Of a stretch of 64,000 nucleotides of DNA, positions 1 to 13,930 are shown one piece after another. The notes beneath the pieces are model-generated. The model was not told the DNA's origin, searched no databases, and saw nothing but the letters and a program-made list of their open reading frames with translations. A program made the translations under genes and the position numbers. Source of the stretch: Angiostrongylus vasorum (taxonomy: Eukaryota; Nematoda; Chromadorea; Rhabditida; Metastrongylidae); assembly GCA_018806985.1 (NCBI GenBank), contig JADANN010000115.1:372501-436500 (forward strand). The letters run 5' to 3'. Within the stretch, counting starts at the first letter, position 1. Every line of letters begins with the position of its first letter.

Positions 1-3000
1 ACGATTGCGATCACAAAGCTAGTATTAAGAGCTTGATTGAGGCGATTCATAGCCAAGCATTCCAGCAAATCCAAATAGCACTATTCACAACATCGTTAAT
101 CAGGAGCTAAGAACACAGTATGCGTAAACTATTTAGTGTGTAGGAAAACTATTCGCGAATGTAAGTATTTGTACTAGGATGCAAGCGGAAGACGTTGACA
201 CAACGAGTGCACACACTAACATAGGGACAATGGAATAGGAAATTATGTTGCCGGAAGCCTAGAGAATTCCAGATACACAAAGCGCTAAAAGAGGACGACT
301 TTACGAGAAATTTTAGCTGATTTGTGGAGGGGTGATCCTGATCGGTGCGAACGCAGTGACAGTCGGCGGTGACGATATTCAAATAGTACTGGCGTCCCAA
401 ATATGAGGCAGCTAAACAGAGTAAGAGAATACTAATGATGATTCGCAGCTTATGAGTACGTGTTGCTCATGTAAACATGTAATCAGCAACGTTTTGTGGT
501 CAGCTTCACTTGCGCTAATGTTCATCAATTATCCATCCGTCGCGCACGACAATACAATTCACCTACATGCACCAGAAGGTTCATATTGTTGAAGTGCTTG
601 GCCGCACTAGAGACTTGTTAGGAATCCAGAGACATGCTAGACATTTATGTTCCTACCATAATACCATATTACTTTGGAAAAGTATTCGTTAATTTCATAG
701 TTACGCACAAATTATGCTTATCTCCGATGTACAGAACAGAAAAATCTATTTATTCCTAGAATAAACTTTACCAGAGACAAAATACATGCAGTATTAGTAG
801 CAAATATGTGGTAAGCTTTTTTTGCTAGGAATTTTAGTATTTTGGAAATAAAATAATGAGGAAACACAGAAGATGAGAATCAAGGAAACAGAGAAAATAT
901 TTTCAACGAGTAATCAACCACTCGTCATGGTCTAGTGACATAGGCTTCTATCACTATCACTATCAGGATCAGGGAAACAATCAAAATCAGGCCAATGGAG
1001 ACGGTTTGAGATTTACAATTAAATTCGTGTAACAGTGAAATCCAACTGTCCTCGACTTTAATGAGAATACGCCAGCGGCAGTGCACAGTGACGACGGTGA
1101 ATAACGAGCGTGCAGGCAGGAAAGGGGAATGAAAAAAAGCGAAATGGCAAACATTTGTGAGCTAAAGTTATCTTCCGAATGGTTTTCATTGTCGATGGAG
1201 ACGAGAGTGATGAGGGTGGTGATGCGGTGCTGGTGACGATTTAATGATGATGATTTTGATGAAATAGATGACCAAAAAAGCGAATAAAAAGACTAATGAG
1301 CTCGAAACTACAGAAAACCCATTGAAATCATAACAGAAATTCGAAATGAGGTCGGCAGCAAAATGTGCGAGGATCTTTCAAAGTAGTAATACCGGTATAT
1401 TTGGACTACTCCACTTTGAAGCACGCCGTTACGAAGGAATAATACCCATATGAAAAAAGTGTAATCTCAGTTGAGTTGAAATCTATATCTCTGAGACCAG
1501 GAAAAGGTAAGGAAAAAAATGATTATCTGAAGTTCGGGCCAGTATCGCACCCAGGCCACTATATATACATTTTTTGTCTTCTCTTCACATTTTTTCCTAT
1601 TTCTTTTCGGCTATTTATTCTCCAATTTGTCTCTAGGTTGCTTATAGACAGAACTAGATGATTTCATACGAATAATATAGTGCTCACTGTGTCCGTCGAA
1701 CGAGCTTGGACCGCATTGTGACGCATTGGTGTGCGATAGGAACAAATGAAAAACTTTGACGGTTGCTTCTCGACTTTCATTATATACAAGTAATTTAAGT
1801 TACAGAACTGATATTGATTTATTGTATTTCAAGAAAAGTGAGGATAACAAAGACGATCTGTTGAAAGATGCAATTTGAGGTAAACAGGTAATAAATTCGT
1901 CTTAAACGTGCTAAGACTAACAAATCATTGTTAAAAAATGACTTGGTTGTCAATCACATGAAGAAAAACCTATGTGAAGTTAGCAACGGTAAACGTCGAT
2001 ATTGTGCATAAAAAAAAGCGTTATCATAGATAATATAGCGTTTTTCGTTCCCCCGTACGTGAATTGATGGAGATGTTCGCTGATCATCAATAAAAAACTC
2101 ACACATTTACATCCATAAACCTCATTTAGATAGCTCCAGCTGCGCTCTAGCCCGATATATCAGCAAGGCGATTTATCGTCAGAGTCCGACAACCGAACGA
2201 TGTGAAATTCTAATCACGTGTCACTACGGTGCACTACCGTAACTCTCACAATATAGAATAATGAGATGAGAACTGAGAACTACGTTCGATTCGATGAAAA
2301 AAAGGAAAGCGAAGAAGAACACCGACAAAACGAAACCGCACACCGTATTTATCCCGACACATAGGATATCAGTCAATGCTTATTGTGAATGAGTGTTGCG
2401 TTTTTCGGAGCCCACAATTAAAAACAATTTCTCGTAAGAGAACAATTACTTGGCCTTGATGTGGAAGAGTAAGAAAAACTTCCATTGTTATCCAGTGATC
2501 TACTGCATCTGTTTGATTGTGGGTGTCTAGGCATTTTTAGAACATATAGTAGAATAAAATCTTGTTAATCTGGTGCAAATTGTTTCTAACTGGGAAGATT
2601 TCAGAGCGTTCTGCTTTTTCCAGACATTCGTTTCATGTTCTAATAAGAGTCGTCTTTTGTTTATTAGAATTCAGTTCGTCAATAGTCAACATATCTTCAC
2701 TGATATAACATGCATTAAAACAAATGAAACGTATCCTTCGAATCATTTATTCCTTTTGTTTTTTCTCAGGTATATATAGACAAAACAGAAGAGGTTGAAC
2801 AGAAGCACTATAAGATATCACTTTTATGACTTGTGAAATGGTGTTACTCCTGTCGTGATAAATGTTCTCGAAAGGATTTTCGTTTTTTACAACAAAACAT
2901 AGCCTTCAGCTGATGCAATGCCATTCGGTTAGATAATTTTGATTAAAACACATGGCATACGAGGGATCGTATTATTATGATAAAAAGCGTTATCAGCCTC

Positions 3001-4238
3001 TGTACTTAATAATGCTCACGACAACAATGGCACTTTCAGTCATTCCCTGTTATGATATGATTCAACGAGCTTACCCTTCATGTCTTAAATGATTTTTTGT
3101 TGGCAGAAACCTATGTGGTTAGTTAAATGGCAAATATGTACCTATATTTATTCATATATAAGTAAATCTTACAATCACATTGGTGCGGCCCATTTAACAG
3201 TTTCTTGCGTTTTTAAACTGACACACTTTGTTGCGTACCATTTTCCTATGAGAAAAAAAAACACGAGAAAATATTCTCAATCGTCGAATCGAGTCCATTC
3301 AATGTTTAGAAACTATAAAGATTGCACAATGGAGCACGAGTTCAAATACAAACGTTAATCATTCCTAATATGCAGTTCGAATGGATGAATTTTTGGCGCC
3401 AATTGGAAGAGTTTTCAGATTTAGCACCACTCACCACATATGTGTTAAACGACAACAAGTCCACGGCTATCATTCTCAAAAATGAAAAGACCAGTAACGC
3501 ACTGTTTATTGGTGTTCGAAGACGATTCTTGACAAGAATAATTTAATCCTAGCATACATGTAGCATGCATACACGTCTACATACATATAGACACGCAAAG
3601 TGCTCATTTTTTTTTCTTACTGCGTTTTAAGCAAAAGAACGAAGTGCTTGGGAAAATCAAAGTCATCCGTTCCACGTCTAATGATTGGTTTCTGAAGCAA
3701 GATTAAGACAAACGTTATTCCCACTAACTCAGCGAAAAAGACGTAGTCATGTCAAAGTTCTGAAATATCCTGCGTTGTAAATGGTTGCTGTTTATCTGTC
3801 ACCTTAATATTATCTTTGTGTAATATTTTTTATCGAAAGAAAAAACAACAAAACGAGGTCTAAAATGAAAGGTGTAGGTGAAATGCTAGTCAGAGGTGAT
3901 AATGCTTTAATCGTAAAGTCCACTATGTTTCATAACATTTCCTCTATTCTTTCGTCCTTCGAAATTATGGTAACCGAAGCAGAAAAAAAAGCACCATGAA
4001 AAACAGCCGTCTTACTCTCATGAGATCTCATCTTAAATTCTACTGTTAAAGTCGTGAAAAACTCTAACGATGAAAAACCACAGAAACATTGCTATCACAA
4101 ACTACCACTATCGTTTTGTATAGAAGAAGAATGAGTGGGAAAAAAAGTCAGCACAAGTGAAGCAACAAATGTCACAAAACTAAGAGCTTGAAGAAAAAAA
4201 AAGCGCTGACGAAAAATGAGTGTGATGGGAGCGATTAC
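1..4238. other. gene-poor stretch, nothing supported
   Basis: AT-rich sequence with only short chance ORFs on both strands. I found no exon with convincing splice boundaries and no recognisable repeat copy. Confidence 0.5.
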
Positions 4239-4425
4239 CTGAGTCTTGTGTTTTCTCTGGACATAATTCGGCGAGTTCGCTGGGTGATCTGAGATGAACC
4301 TTCTTTGTTCCAGAGGGAAGTACGGTAATGGTCATACGACGTGCGTTTTCCTCCAGCGTCCACTGATTCCAGAACTTTCGCAGGAACATATCGCCAGCTT
4401 AGAGCAGTGCCTAAGAACTCCAGAA
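4239..4425 (-). CDS. internal exon of an unrecognised minus-strand gene
   Basis: On the minus strand this stretch lies between an acceptor ending TTTGCAG and a donor beginning GTAATC. Only one of the three frames is open across the whole exon (2 nt + 61 codons + 2 nt). It starts with a hydrophobic patch (LEFLGTALSWRYVP) and continues as a basic, polar segment (SQITQRTRRIMSRENTRLR). A second frame is open over the 3' two thirds, but it has a stop near the acceptor. The pattern could be the end of a membrane helix followed by a cytoplasmic tail; I do not recognise the family. Neighbouring exons at higher coordinates were not resolved with matching phase. Confidence 0.4.
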
Positions 4426-7400
4426 CTGCAAACCTATCATGTTTAGAAAATTCGAAGGAGATGCGATGACTTTTGCAGCATAGCATTGTAGCTAATACGA
4501 AAACGCTTTGCTTCCATTAAGTTGAAGAACATAAAAAGTATTGGGTGAGGAGTATGGGAGGCTTCAGCCGCATTGCTGCAGAGCCAATAACTCTCGAGTG
4601 GCCGCGTTGCGCTCACGAACAAAAGGAGTACTGAAGGAACGGCGCTTATCATTGCGCTGATTAGTTGAACTGAAAATACGCCACTAGCGTTCGTGTAGGT
4701 TTTCGTTATAGTTAGTGCTTGCATTTGCTATGACGTTGGTAGGCGCAAGAGGTTGACTTTTCGGCGAGCAACCACTGACTTGACAAATGACCATTTTTCA
4801 TTTGATATGGCGAGTGGATGGTGGCGTTTGAAGTGTCAAAAACAACGAGAAGAGATGAGAAGGAATGAGTTAGAGACAGCCATATGCCACGACACAATGT
4901 CTCTACAACAATCTTCTCATTGTCGTTTATGGAACGCCCTAATGTAAGAGTGTAAACATAAGTTGAATCTTCCGCTGGCATATTTTTGCAGAGTTTGTTG
5001 CACAAGGATTTGTGAGTATGTCGTGTAGACGCAGAAAAAACGACAGCTGGCTGCTATACATTTAAGGCACGTTGTATGTTCTGGTTAACGTCGTTATCGA
5101 AATATCCAAATATGTTTCCATACTTATACAAACTTAAATAAATACATATTAAAGTCATGAACATTTTCCATAAGTGGAAACGAAATAAAGGTTATCGGCT
5201 ACTTTAACTTAAAACAGATTGCAAGAAATTACTAAGGACTGAATGTCTGGAACAATGATGAAATGATGCATTGGGAGGATGCGAATAAACGCATAGCGTT
5301 TCGGCACAAAACACGATTTAAGTTCTCAAATTTCCCGCCGTCCGAGATGCAAATGCTGGTAGACAGATGTCTTGGTATTGCACGTGATCCGATTTACAGA
5401 ATACATAATATTGAGGATAAAAATACGGGAGAGTGAAATGAGTCACCGTGTAATCAGCTTGTTACTCCTTACGACCAGAGAAATACAACCATTAGAAATA
5501 AATCTTCACTCACTCAAAAGAGCAAGAAATAACTGCCACAGTGCTAACATTATAATTGTACAGAACAAGTTCATAGTTTTGGATGAATTATTTATCCCTC
5601 AAAAAAGTTGACTTGTCGTAAAAATGAATTAATCACTTCTTTAGGTGTAACTGTTGACTACAAAGACGATAAAACGTTGAAAAATTTTTTGAGCAATCAT
5701 ACCTATCCCACGATTTAGCTGTTTAAGTAGAACAGCACGATTCGGAAACGGATTGAGGATCGCCAATCCAATCGGATTTTCCGTCAGGGTGAAACTGTGG
5801 GTGATCTGATGTCGTCGAGAACTCCAATGCTGTACCATTGTGGTTGAGGTGGAGCAGTGAGATGATATGAGCTTAAAAGACCGTCGCCGAGCGTAGAACG
5901 CCGCGAAGGTCTTGTGCTATGTCGGTCATCAGACATCAAACGTGAGAGACGTCGCTCATCCATCAAGTGTACACTGACAGACTGTAACATGGTCTCTGTG
6001 TTGTGATGGTTATCGTTGAGTGAACAGTCTGGTACAAGCTGGTCGGCTCCCAGAAATATCACAGAGTGCGATCGTCGAAGCAGTTAGAATGAGCCAGTTC
6101 TCCTGCCGATGCTACTTATGCGTTGTCCCCCCGACGACGATTTTTGGGAAGCAACTTATAACATAAGCAACGCGCGAGATATTCGGATCAACAAGCGGCT
6201 AGCCTGTAATACACTCGCGTCGGCGATTACTCCCTAGCGACGACGACGGCGACGACGACGACAATGATGATGATGATTGTGATGACGACAACGATAACTA
6301 CGACTACTTCTACGTCAACAACGACGACGACAGCGGCTGAGCGTTGATGAGAACGATCATCGACGACTGCTCCACAGAGACTACATTTCAAGCTCCGACA
6401 AACACGTGACATTGAGCTACAATATGCATATGTTCAAATTTAATCAAGCAACTTGCTGAACACTGCTGATTACAAAGGAAAAAGCCGTTAAGCACAAAAC
6501 GTTAGTGAATTTGAGTGGGGCAGCCGTCACCGTATCATGTGATTTTTTCTGTTAAACCATAATCGTCTCGATGATAGAGAACGAGCCTACGTTTTCATGG
6601 GTAATGCAATTCCAAAATGTACAACGATCGTTTGCCGATTTACTTCTTTGATTTGGTGTTGACCGATGTCCGAATTATTAAACAAATCAGTGATATTAAA
6701 TAGAGTCAAGGTTAGAGGCTTTTTTTGCTGGAGACGGTACCTTTTCACGGGATACTTCACTTTCCGACGACCATCGGATTCATTACGGTGTGTATTGGTG
6801 TTTTCGTTTCTTCTTCTTCTCTCCCACTCAAATCACACCACCACCACTCGAGATGGGCGGAGATGGGTGAGCATGAGATAGAGAATATGTCGTCGTGGTT
6901 AGCTATGGAATATTCGCCGTCAAGTGTTTCTCGGGGCTAGTGAAAATTCGTTATCAAGTCGTTTTTTTATGTTCCCATCATGACCTCATTGTCAAAGAAT
7001 CGATCCACTGCTAGACCTCGTTACATGCTGAAAACAGTGTACGCACCATGCTGAAATCTACGTGGAGATTTCTCGTTTAAAAATTAAGTTAAAACATGTT
7101 CTATGATAACATCACTACGTCATTTTTAAGTTTACCGAAGGGTACGCCAAAAAAATTGAAGACTGCAAAGAACATCCAGTCTTTCAACAATATTTCCATC
7201 ACTGCAGTTCGCTGCAGTACATCTACCATGGTAAATGATTGTTATTCTCAAAGCTTAACTCACAAGCATAGCATCATAATCGCAGCTACCAATATCAACT
7301 GAAGCATTCACAAAGTAGTGGAAGATTATGAATAAAAAACACGACGTGTTGAAACGTATTGTAGGAAAATCTGATCGCAGATTATTTTTCCAAGTACTAC

Positions 7401-9337
7401 TCTTGTGTTAGTAAGAAAGGCTGAAACCGATGAAGCGGAATGGAGGGCTGGTTGAAGAAGTCGAAAACATGAACGACGCTTTCCAAAGAACATCAAAGAG
7501 AGTAAAAGACAACATTTCACTGAAAAACGAACGACTGAACGGATACAACCACATTATGACAACGCCCTTACACAAGCGCGCAATCACTGGCACTAGTGAG
7601 TTGCCAAGATAGTTTTTTTTAGCTTCACATTTATATGGGATACACATAGGATACAGCTGATTGGCATCGCCACATGAACTTGCAATACTTGAGCAAATCG
7701 AACCTTTGAAATCTGTTCAGATTAAAAACATTGCATTTGTAAGACAGATGTCTTGGTGTTGAATGAGAGGAATGTGAACAAAAATCATGTTTTTTAAGAG
7801 AGTTGATGATAAATGAGAGGAGATCTATGAGGTAGCATTGGACGCGATAGCTGAATAACTGGTTGGTAGTTCATGAATCTTTAAAATTTAGTGAAAAAAA
7901 TGAATGTAGTTAAACGCCTGTAGTAAAAAGTTATAGTAGAATCGTAAATACATCTGCGTTAAATGGGCTGTCACCTGGAGATCAGAAGTCAGAAGTAATT
8001 TTTATGTAAAATATATTAAACAATTAAGAAATGGGGAGCTTAAGATGACTTCTTCGACTGAACGTTAAGGGAATTCGGTTGTTTCATTACTTATAAAATT
8101 TGCATGAAGCAAATAATAAACGACATCCTCGATGAATTAACGAATGAAACAAAAGGCATGAAAAAAGACATAGAGGTCTCGGGAAAACTTCGTGAAGAAA
8201 TTGGTCCTCAGAAGAAGTGAAGCGAAAATAAACAGAATACATGAAAAAATATACGAATGAAGAGAAAATAAATTTTAGCTTTGACTTTAACTTTGTCGAA
8301 GGAGAAGTGAAAAAGCACTGCACAGGAGTGACAGTCGCTTTTAAACAGAAAGCAAATTGTACCTGCTTCTAAAACTGACGTTAGCCAACTAAATGTGTTG
8401 GTACTTTAAGATTTTTCACGTTTGGAAGTGCTGATTGATATCGTAACATCGTAATAAAAAAGACAGAAAAAGAAAAAACCATTAATTCATTAATATTATT
8501 AGATATTAATGTTGAATCTGCTAAACTTAACGATGCAGTGGATAACGAGAAACCCACACGGTAACACTGGTGGTCCGAATGGTGTAAACTGGAGTAGCAG
8601 AGGTGTTCGGGATACCGTTGGCAATGGTTTGGTCTTGATTTGTTGTCGAGATGATGGTGATACTGGTAGTGGATTCGTGTGATGGAGTGATTTACGCATT
8701 CTACGAAGTGTCCGCGATAGAGAAGCCGGCGTCCGAAATGACATTATATTCATGTGAGAATGTTGACTACTATTAATTGGGCATTACTCTTATGAAAAGT
8801 AATATGGTAATCCATATACGTCAATATATTCTCACCAAGATCCCAACTATATATACCGATTATTTATGCTGAAGTTCATAAAAAGTTGGTATTCTGAGTA
8901 ATATATTAGTCAATCCCATACTTACATCGTTAATCCGTAAGTGTTCAGTCATTGTAAAACTGTGGTTGGAGTGAAGGGTGGGTATGTGAATATGGTTGCC
9001 GTTGACTGGTTCTTTCGACAAAGCCCAAGCAAGCTTCACTGAGCACGTTTCTCTTTCTCCATCTATCTCTCTCTCTTCTTCGTTCTCCTTTCTTTCTCAT
9101 CTATAGAGTAACCATTAGAGAGAACAAGCTAACGTTGCTCAATTCGGAAAATCATTTCCCAATCATCTGCTATAACATTAATGAAAATGCTTCTAGCTAG
9201 TGAGGCGTACGAATTGACTTCCGAGATGTTCCTATACCCGAAACATAGTGGATTAAGCTAAAGAGTGGCCATATGAAGATTTATTTCATTCTTTTCAGTT
9301 TCATCGAACAATAGACAAAAAGAAAATATGCACATAC
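4426..9337. other. gene-poor stretch with isolated candidate minus-strand ORFs
   Basis: Most of this interval shows no feature. Two minus-strand open stretches look somewhat coding: about 5,790-6,062, hydrophilic and Ser/Arg rich, and about 8,560-8,753, basic. I could not define both splice boundaries for either, so they are not called as exons. A CT-rich run lies near 9,045-9,095. Confidence 0.3.
6236..6330. repeat. imperfect trinucleotide (GAC/GAT-like) repeat
   Basis: Runs of gac, gat and tac triplets make an imperfect microsatellite. The Val/Ile-rich ORF read on the minus strand here is a product of the repeat and is not treated as a gene. Confidence 0.7.
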
Positions 9338-9798
9338 CTTAAGTAAAATGCACATATTGTCGATATGAAGTAAATGCGATGTTGTGTGCTGGATAAAGTC
9401 AACAATGTTGGCAGGTGTATGGAATTTACCCCCCGCTGACAAGACTTTCAGAGTTTTGTCGTACGTAATGCTCTCGCCGATAGAGCTTTCATAAAGAATC
9501 AAGAAATGCAGATATTCACATGAAATTCAAACAGTGATAAACTTGCTAAAGTGGTAAAGTAAAGTTTAGGATGTTCTATGACAAGTACATTAGCATTACC
9601 CACATAGTAAGCAATAGATATCAGTATATTGCTTACCAAACCATTACTATATCCATTTCTATGGTTGAATTCTCTATTTGATAGATCACCGATTTTTATT
9701 TTACTGATGTATACAAAGTTTCGCGCTTACCTGTGAAGATCATTGTTAAGCTTACTAAAACGACTGCGATTGTATATCATAGTGTCATGCTTGTAAAT
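9338..9798 (-). CDS. two consecutive exons of an unrecognised minus-strand gene
   Basis: Exon A is 9,731-9,798: acceptor ...TAATTCAG, 22 codons plus 2 nt, donor GTAAGC. Exon B is 9,338-9,485: acceptor ending AAAG, 1 nt plus 49 codons, donor GTATGT. The phases join exactly. Exon A reads IYKHDTMIYNRSRFSKLNND and runs into exon B, which contains SIGESITYDKTLKVLSAGGK and then TPANIVDFIQHTTSHLLHID. The composition is balanced and soluble with an amphipathic C-terminal part. I do not recognise the family, and the flanking exons were not resolved. Exon B's acceptor ends in AAG rather than CAG, as do several other introns in this window. Confidence 0.5.
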
Positions 9799-10346
9799 CT
9801 GAATTATATAAAACGAAACGAAGTCCGTCGTCGTTACAAGAGTAAAGCTATTTAGATAGAATACTAAGCAAGTTAGATCACTATAGTGAATTTTTGCGAG
9901 ATATGTAAAACGTTGATGAATCCACGAAATGAACAAACGCGAATGAGATTGAGAAAACGAGGGAGGCGAACATAATGAAATTAGTCAAGATGAATTGAAG
10001 AGATTTTCTGCCGAATTAGTATCGTCGTTGACGATAATATGAAGCATACTACGTTGTCTTTGTTGATTTGTGACGAACGCATAGATATGGTCAGTTTGTT
10101 CAAGCATGGTTCAATTACAAGGTAAGCAAAGTAACACGAACCGCCAAGCCAATTTTAACACATTCAGACGTCGTCTTCAATTCGCAACATCTGTATTGTG
10201 TTGCCGTGCGTGAGAAAAAAGGACAATAAAAGACTAATAAATTTTTTTCGCTTACATTCTCACGATGTCCCACATTACGTAAACAACTCAAACATTCCCA
10301 TTCTTCAGCACATACACGTATACACATATTCAGGCTCATAAAAAAG

Positions 10347-10610
10347 GGATAGAGCTCTCGGTGGTGATCAATCCTTGAGGGATGCGCCATGTATTCGACT
10401 TCATCAAGCATCATTAGAGGCCATTCAATGTATATCTGGCCTACACAATGGCTCGCGGTGGCCTACCGATGTATCAGTCAGTGTACTATCCTCCGAGATA
10501 AGTCTGATATCAACTTGTCGACGTGGAAGTGTGGAAGGTTTGGAAAGTGGGATTAAACCTACGTATATTGCAGGGCACCTCTAACCACTGCGCTACACTT
10601 GCACCAGACA
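10347..10610 (-). mobile_element. tRNA-headed SINE copy
   Basis: This is a reverse-orientation copy of the roughly 285-bp SINE seen best at 59.4 and 63.7 kb. It contains the conserved tail-side words (gagggatgcgccatg, attcgacttcatcaagcat, gtggcctaccgatgtat) and ends in the complement of the A-box region (ccactgcgctaca). The B-box side is eroded. Confidence 0.8.
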
Positions 10611-10621
10611 TGCGAATATGT

Positions 10622-10624
<3 letters not shown>

Positions 10625-10659
<35 letters not shown>
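10625..10659. repeat. (TA)n microsatellite
   Basis: An uninterrupted TA dinucleotide run directly beside the SINE copy at 10.35-10.61 kb. Confidence 0.95.
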
Positions 10660-10660
<1 letters not shown>

Positions 10661-12867
10661 AATGTAGATATATACATACACATTTATACACGGGATCATT
10701 TACCTACATACACATACTGTAGAACTAAAGGCACACTAAAGATTTTGTAGTTTTTCTGAGCAATATGACAGAGTGTATCACTAAATATCAATTAAATCTA
10801 TCAGTAATATCATTCACAACTATGAGCTTTCTTCAATTTTTTTATCCAGACATTTTATTATGGAACTTACGAAAAACTTAAGAATGAATACTTTTTCATC
10901 TATAACACCTGTATGATACCAAAGTATCGCGTACATTAGGTTTCATTGCAGTAAAAGATATTGAATTCATCATCCTGTGCTAACAGTACAGTAACAAACG
11001 AAAACCATCCACACTGATAGGCTTAAAGTAACTTTCTGCACAATAATATAGGAAAATAGCAAAATAGCGCTGGTGATTTGAAGAGATATCTACTGAACCA
11101 AGTCCTTCCGCCATTTAATTGCCTGAATACTCGAAAAATTTGCCTTCACTTGAGCGAAAAATGTTTAACTCTCAACACAGTTTTCGTCATTTGTTTGACA
11201 GTTGAACGAGATGTAATCTTAGCAGAGCTCTACCTATTCGCTACTGCCAGTTTTCCTTCTTACCTAAATGGAACAGCGCCACAAAAATGTTTCTTTAAGT
11301 CGTCATCGTCCTTATAGATTTATATGATGCACTGATACAATAAAAGTTCTGTGAGCTCTGAAAAAATCCTTTAAGTAATAATTTATGCTATTTTTCTTCA
11401 TGCCAACATCATCCTCTATCACATCGTAGTGGACAAGTGCTCTTGGAATTCGGGTCGAATTGCGATCGACAACGGAATGACTATTCCCCTAGGAAGGTAA
11501 TCTAAGCGGAGAAAGTTCGAAATTCGTTATGAAAAAAAGCGCAGTTAAAGGTGAGTCGGAAAAGATCGGAGAGCCACCAATAACTAAAATGAGAATAAAG
11601 GGCGCTTACACAAAGTCATGGAGGTTTTCGTATCGTTTTCATAACGAGTAGACTCTATTGAGCTACTCTGGCCCAAGATAGAAATCTGACGAATATTTTT
11701 ACAGGTGCCGCTTCCAGTTGTTTAATGATTAACGAGGTATAATGTACGTAATTCTTCAACTTTTTTCCTTGACAACAAAAAACTCAATAGAAAACTGTGC
11801 CTTAACTAAAATATTATGGTAGTATTCTAAGTTTGTATGCTTTTTCTTCCTATTGTGAACAACTTGGCTCTGCTTTCTACGAGGAGGAAAGAAAGGCGAG
11901 AATATAAAGGAAATCGTAGAAAACATTGAGTGGTGGGGAAAAAAATCGAACAGAAAGTAATTAAAGATGCAATTGTTATTGGAATCCTGTCATATTCTCT
12001 TTCATCGTCGAATTCAACAACATATTTTATAATTAAGTTCGAAATGAGCTGAAGATATGAGATAAATTCTCAATAGATGAACAAAAATGAATGGATGCAC
12101 CGAATGAGAGCTGAATAAGTCAACAAAGAGTGGTAAAATTCGGTTTGTTTTTATCTATTCTCTCATAGGAAACTTCTTTGAGGTCAACTCTATGACTACT
12201 AAGGCTCTAGGAAGAGCAAATGACTTGAGAGAAAAAAGTATGATTGTGATTGTGGAAAGAACATGATGAAATTCTACAGGACTGAGACTCTTAAACCCAT
12301 AGTGACAAGATTTTTTCTTTCAAAAAAAAGTTGTTACAAAGACTGAACAACAGCGAAAAGGAAGAATTCTTACGAACAGCCATATATTTTTTGTAAAGAA
12401 ATCATGCAAGAATTAAGGTAAATGTAAAAAAAAGTGGAAACAGCAGGGATAACCTAAAATTCGTGCTCGCATGCTTTGATAAAATGAAGGAAGAGAATCT
12501 TGAAGAATTCATTATATCTCAAGACCGACTTGATTTCAACTTTGACTTTGGTCAACTATTAAGAAGACGATCGCGGAAGAAGGAAAAGAAGAACAAGAAG
12601 AAGAAAATCAAAAGGCACTGAAATCGCTATATTTCCGCAACATTCAGGATGCTAATATGGTACTAAGTTGTTTAAGTAAATTCATGGAATCAAAAAAAAT
12701 GCCCATCCAAGTTCAAATTTCAGCGTTTTCTCATAGTGAAGGTAGTGACACTTCTAATAATTCCACTTACTATATTGCAACAACATAAACCATCCAAATA
12801 GAAAAATATGAAGTTTTCCTTCTTTGATTCTTCATTGGTTTGCTCAGTTTCTTGCTTCATAACTAAG
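10660..12867. other. no gene seen
   Basis: AT-rich sequence. A short ORF at 11,078-11,317 has no homology I recognise and no convincing splice context. Confidence 0.4.
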
Positions 12868-13302
12868 ATGACTGCTGAGATATTTGCAAAACTTTGGACC
12901 GCAGGTGTCTGCGATGAATAACGAACATGCTATTACCCTTTCCGGGAGCTAACGCGTTCACCACCACCCCATGCATGTCCTTCGTTTCGCCTGTCTCTCA
13001 GCTAGTCCTATCGATCAGCGCCATCAGCAATCACCCGTCGACGGAATTGATCTAGGGAGCTCAAATGGGCAACGACCTGGGTTGAGCTGAGGCTGAAGTT
13101 GAAATCACAATCTTAACCTTTTTTATTTACTCCCTACTACAATTTTGGCGTGGAGGTGAACTCGTTAGCCCCCGGAGAGTTCGTTCCCCACCGCATACAT
13201 CTGTTGTTCGGAGTTTTGCAAATATCTCAGCACCATCTTAGTTGTATTTCACATGATACCCTGCCGTGAAAAATCATAGTGGGCAGTGAATAAAAAAGGT
13301 TA
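12868..13302. mobile_element. foldback/MITE-like family B copy
   Basis: One end reads gctgagatatttgcaaaac and the other end carries the reverse complement (gttttgcaaatatctcagc). Inside lie ctttccgggagctaacgcg and its inverted partner. The outer border has a 'gtatttcacatgatac' plus 'gggcagtgaataaaa' signature shared with the copies at 43.8, 18.8 and 36.2 kb. No coding capacity, so this is a non-autonomous element. Confidence 0.75.
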
Positions 13303-13786
13303 GGAGTCTTGCTTCATAGTTCTTCCTTAAACATGCTTCTTTGTTGTTTTGTATTTTGCACATTTTTTGGTAGTCATGCGCTTAAAAAATGCTGTCATCT
13401 ACTGTTTCGATTCTATAATCGAGCACCTCACATAATGGAATATTGACTAGAAACGTCATGCCATCTGTCATTAATTAAAGGAAAATTACGGGTCTAAATA
13501 ATTTAAGATGAGAAAAATGTGAAGGAAAAGTAATAGCTGGTCCCTTGTGCTGATGTCTTAGTGAGAGCTAGGAACTCATTTGGTAGAAAGAAGAAAAAAG
13601 AAACCAAATGGTTATTACTCTGACGAATGGATCAGGTCGACAGAAACGGATAGGATAAAAGGATAAAGTGTTCGAAGATGATCAATTCCTAACAAATGAA
13701 GCAGGCGTTCTGCATGATTTGTAGCGTTGTGATGACTGAATGCATATTTGGTTTATAAAATAACTTGCATAGGGCTAACAATGTAC

Positions 13787-13930
13787 CGAGTCAGTGCTGT
13801 TATCCCCTAACAGGCATGTTTGGTACCATAAGGCCGTGCCAGGAGGATTGGAGGCTTTTTTAGATTGAGGCCGACGACCCCGTGTGTACTGCATAGCTCC
13901 TCTAACCACTGCGCTACAGTGCTCTTTGTA
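13787..13930 (-). mobile_element. 5'-part fragment of tRNA-headed SINE
   Basis: Contains the complement of the SINE middle region (gtcagtgctgttatcc, ttggtaccat) through to the A-box complement (ccactgcgctaca). The 3' half is missing. Confidence 0.65.

Noticed and set aside
5784..6062. Hydrophilic minus-strand ORF possibly upstream of the 4.24-4.43-kb exon
   Set aside because: The only candidate donors give the wrong phase for that exon; kept as a remark, not a feature.
6227..6412. Val/Ile-rich minus-strand ORF resembling a membrane protein
   Set aside because: Low-complexity product of the imperfect GAC/GAT triplet repeat.
7430..7612. Charged plus-strand ORF of 60 codons with coiled-coil look
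   Set aside because: No acceptor in front in the right phase; opposite-strand frames are equally open.
8499..8753. Basic minus-strand ORF that could be a first exon
   Set aside because: Two frames are open, no clear donor or acceptor, and phase does not fit the exons at 9.3-9.8 kb.
10115..10414. Minus-strand ORF of 99 codons with several Cys
   Set aside because: Overlaps the SINE copy and reads through it; the non-SINE part has no confirmed splice partner.
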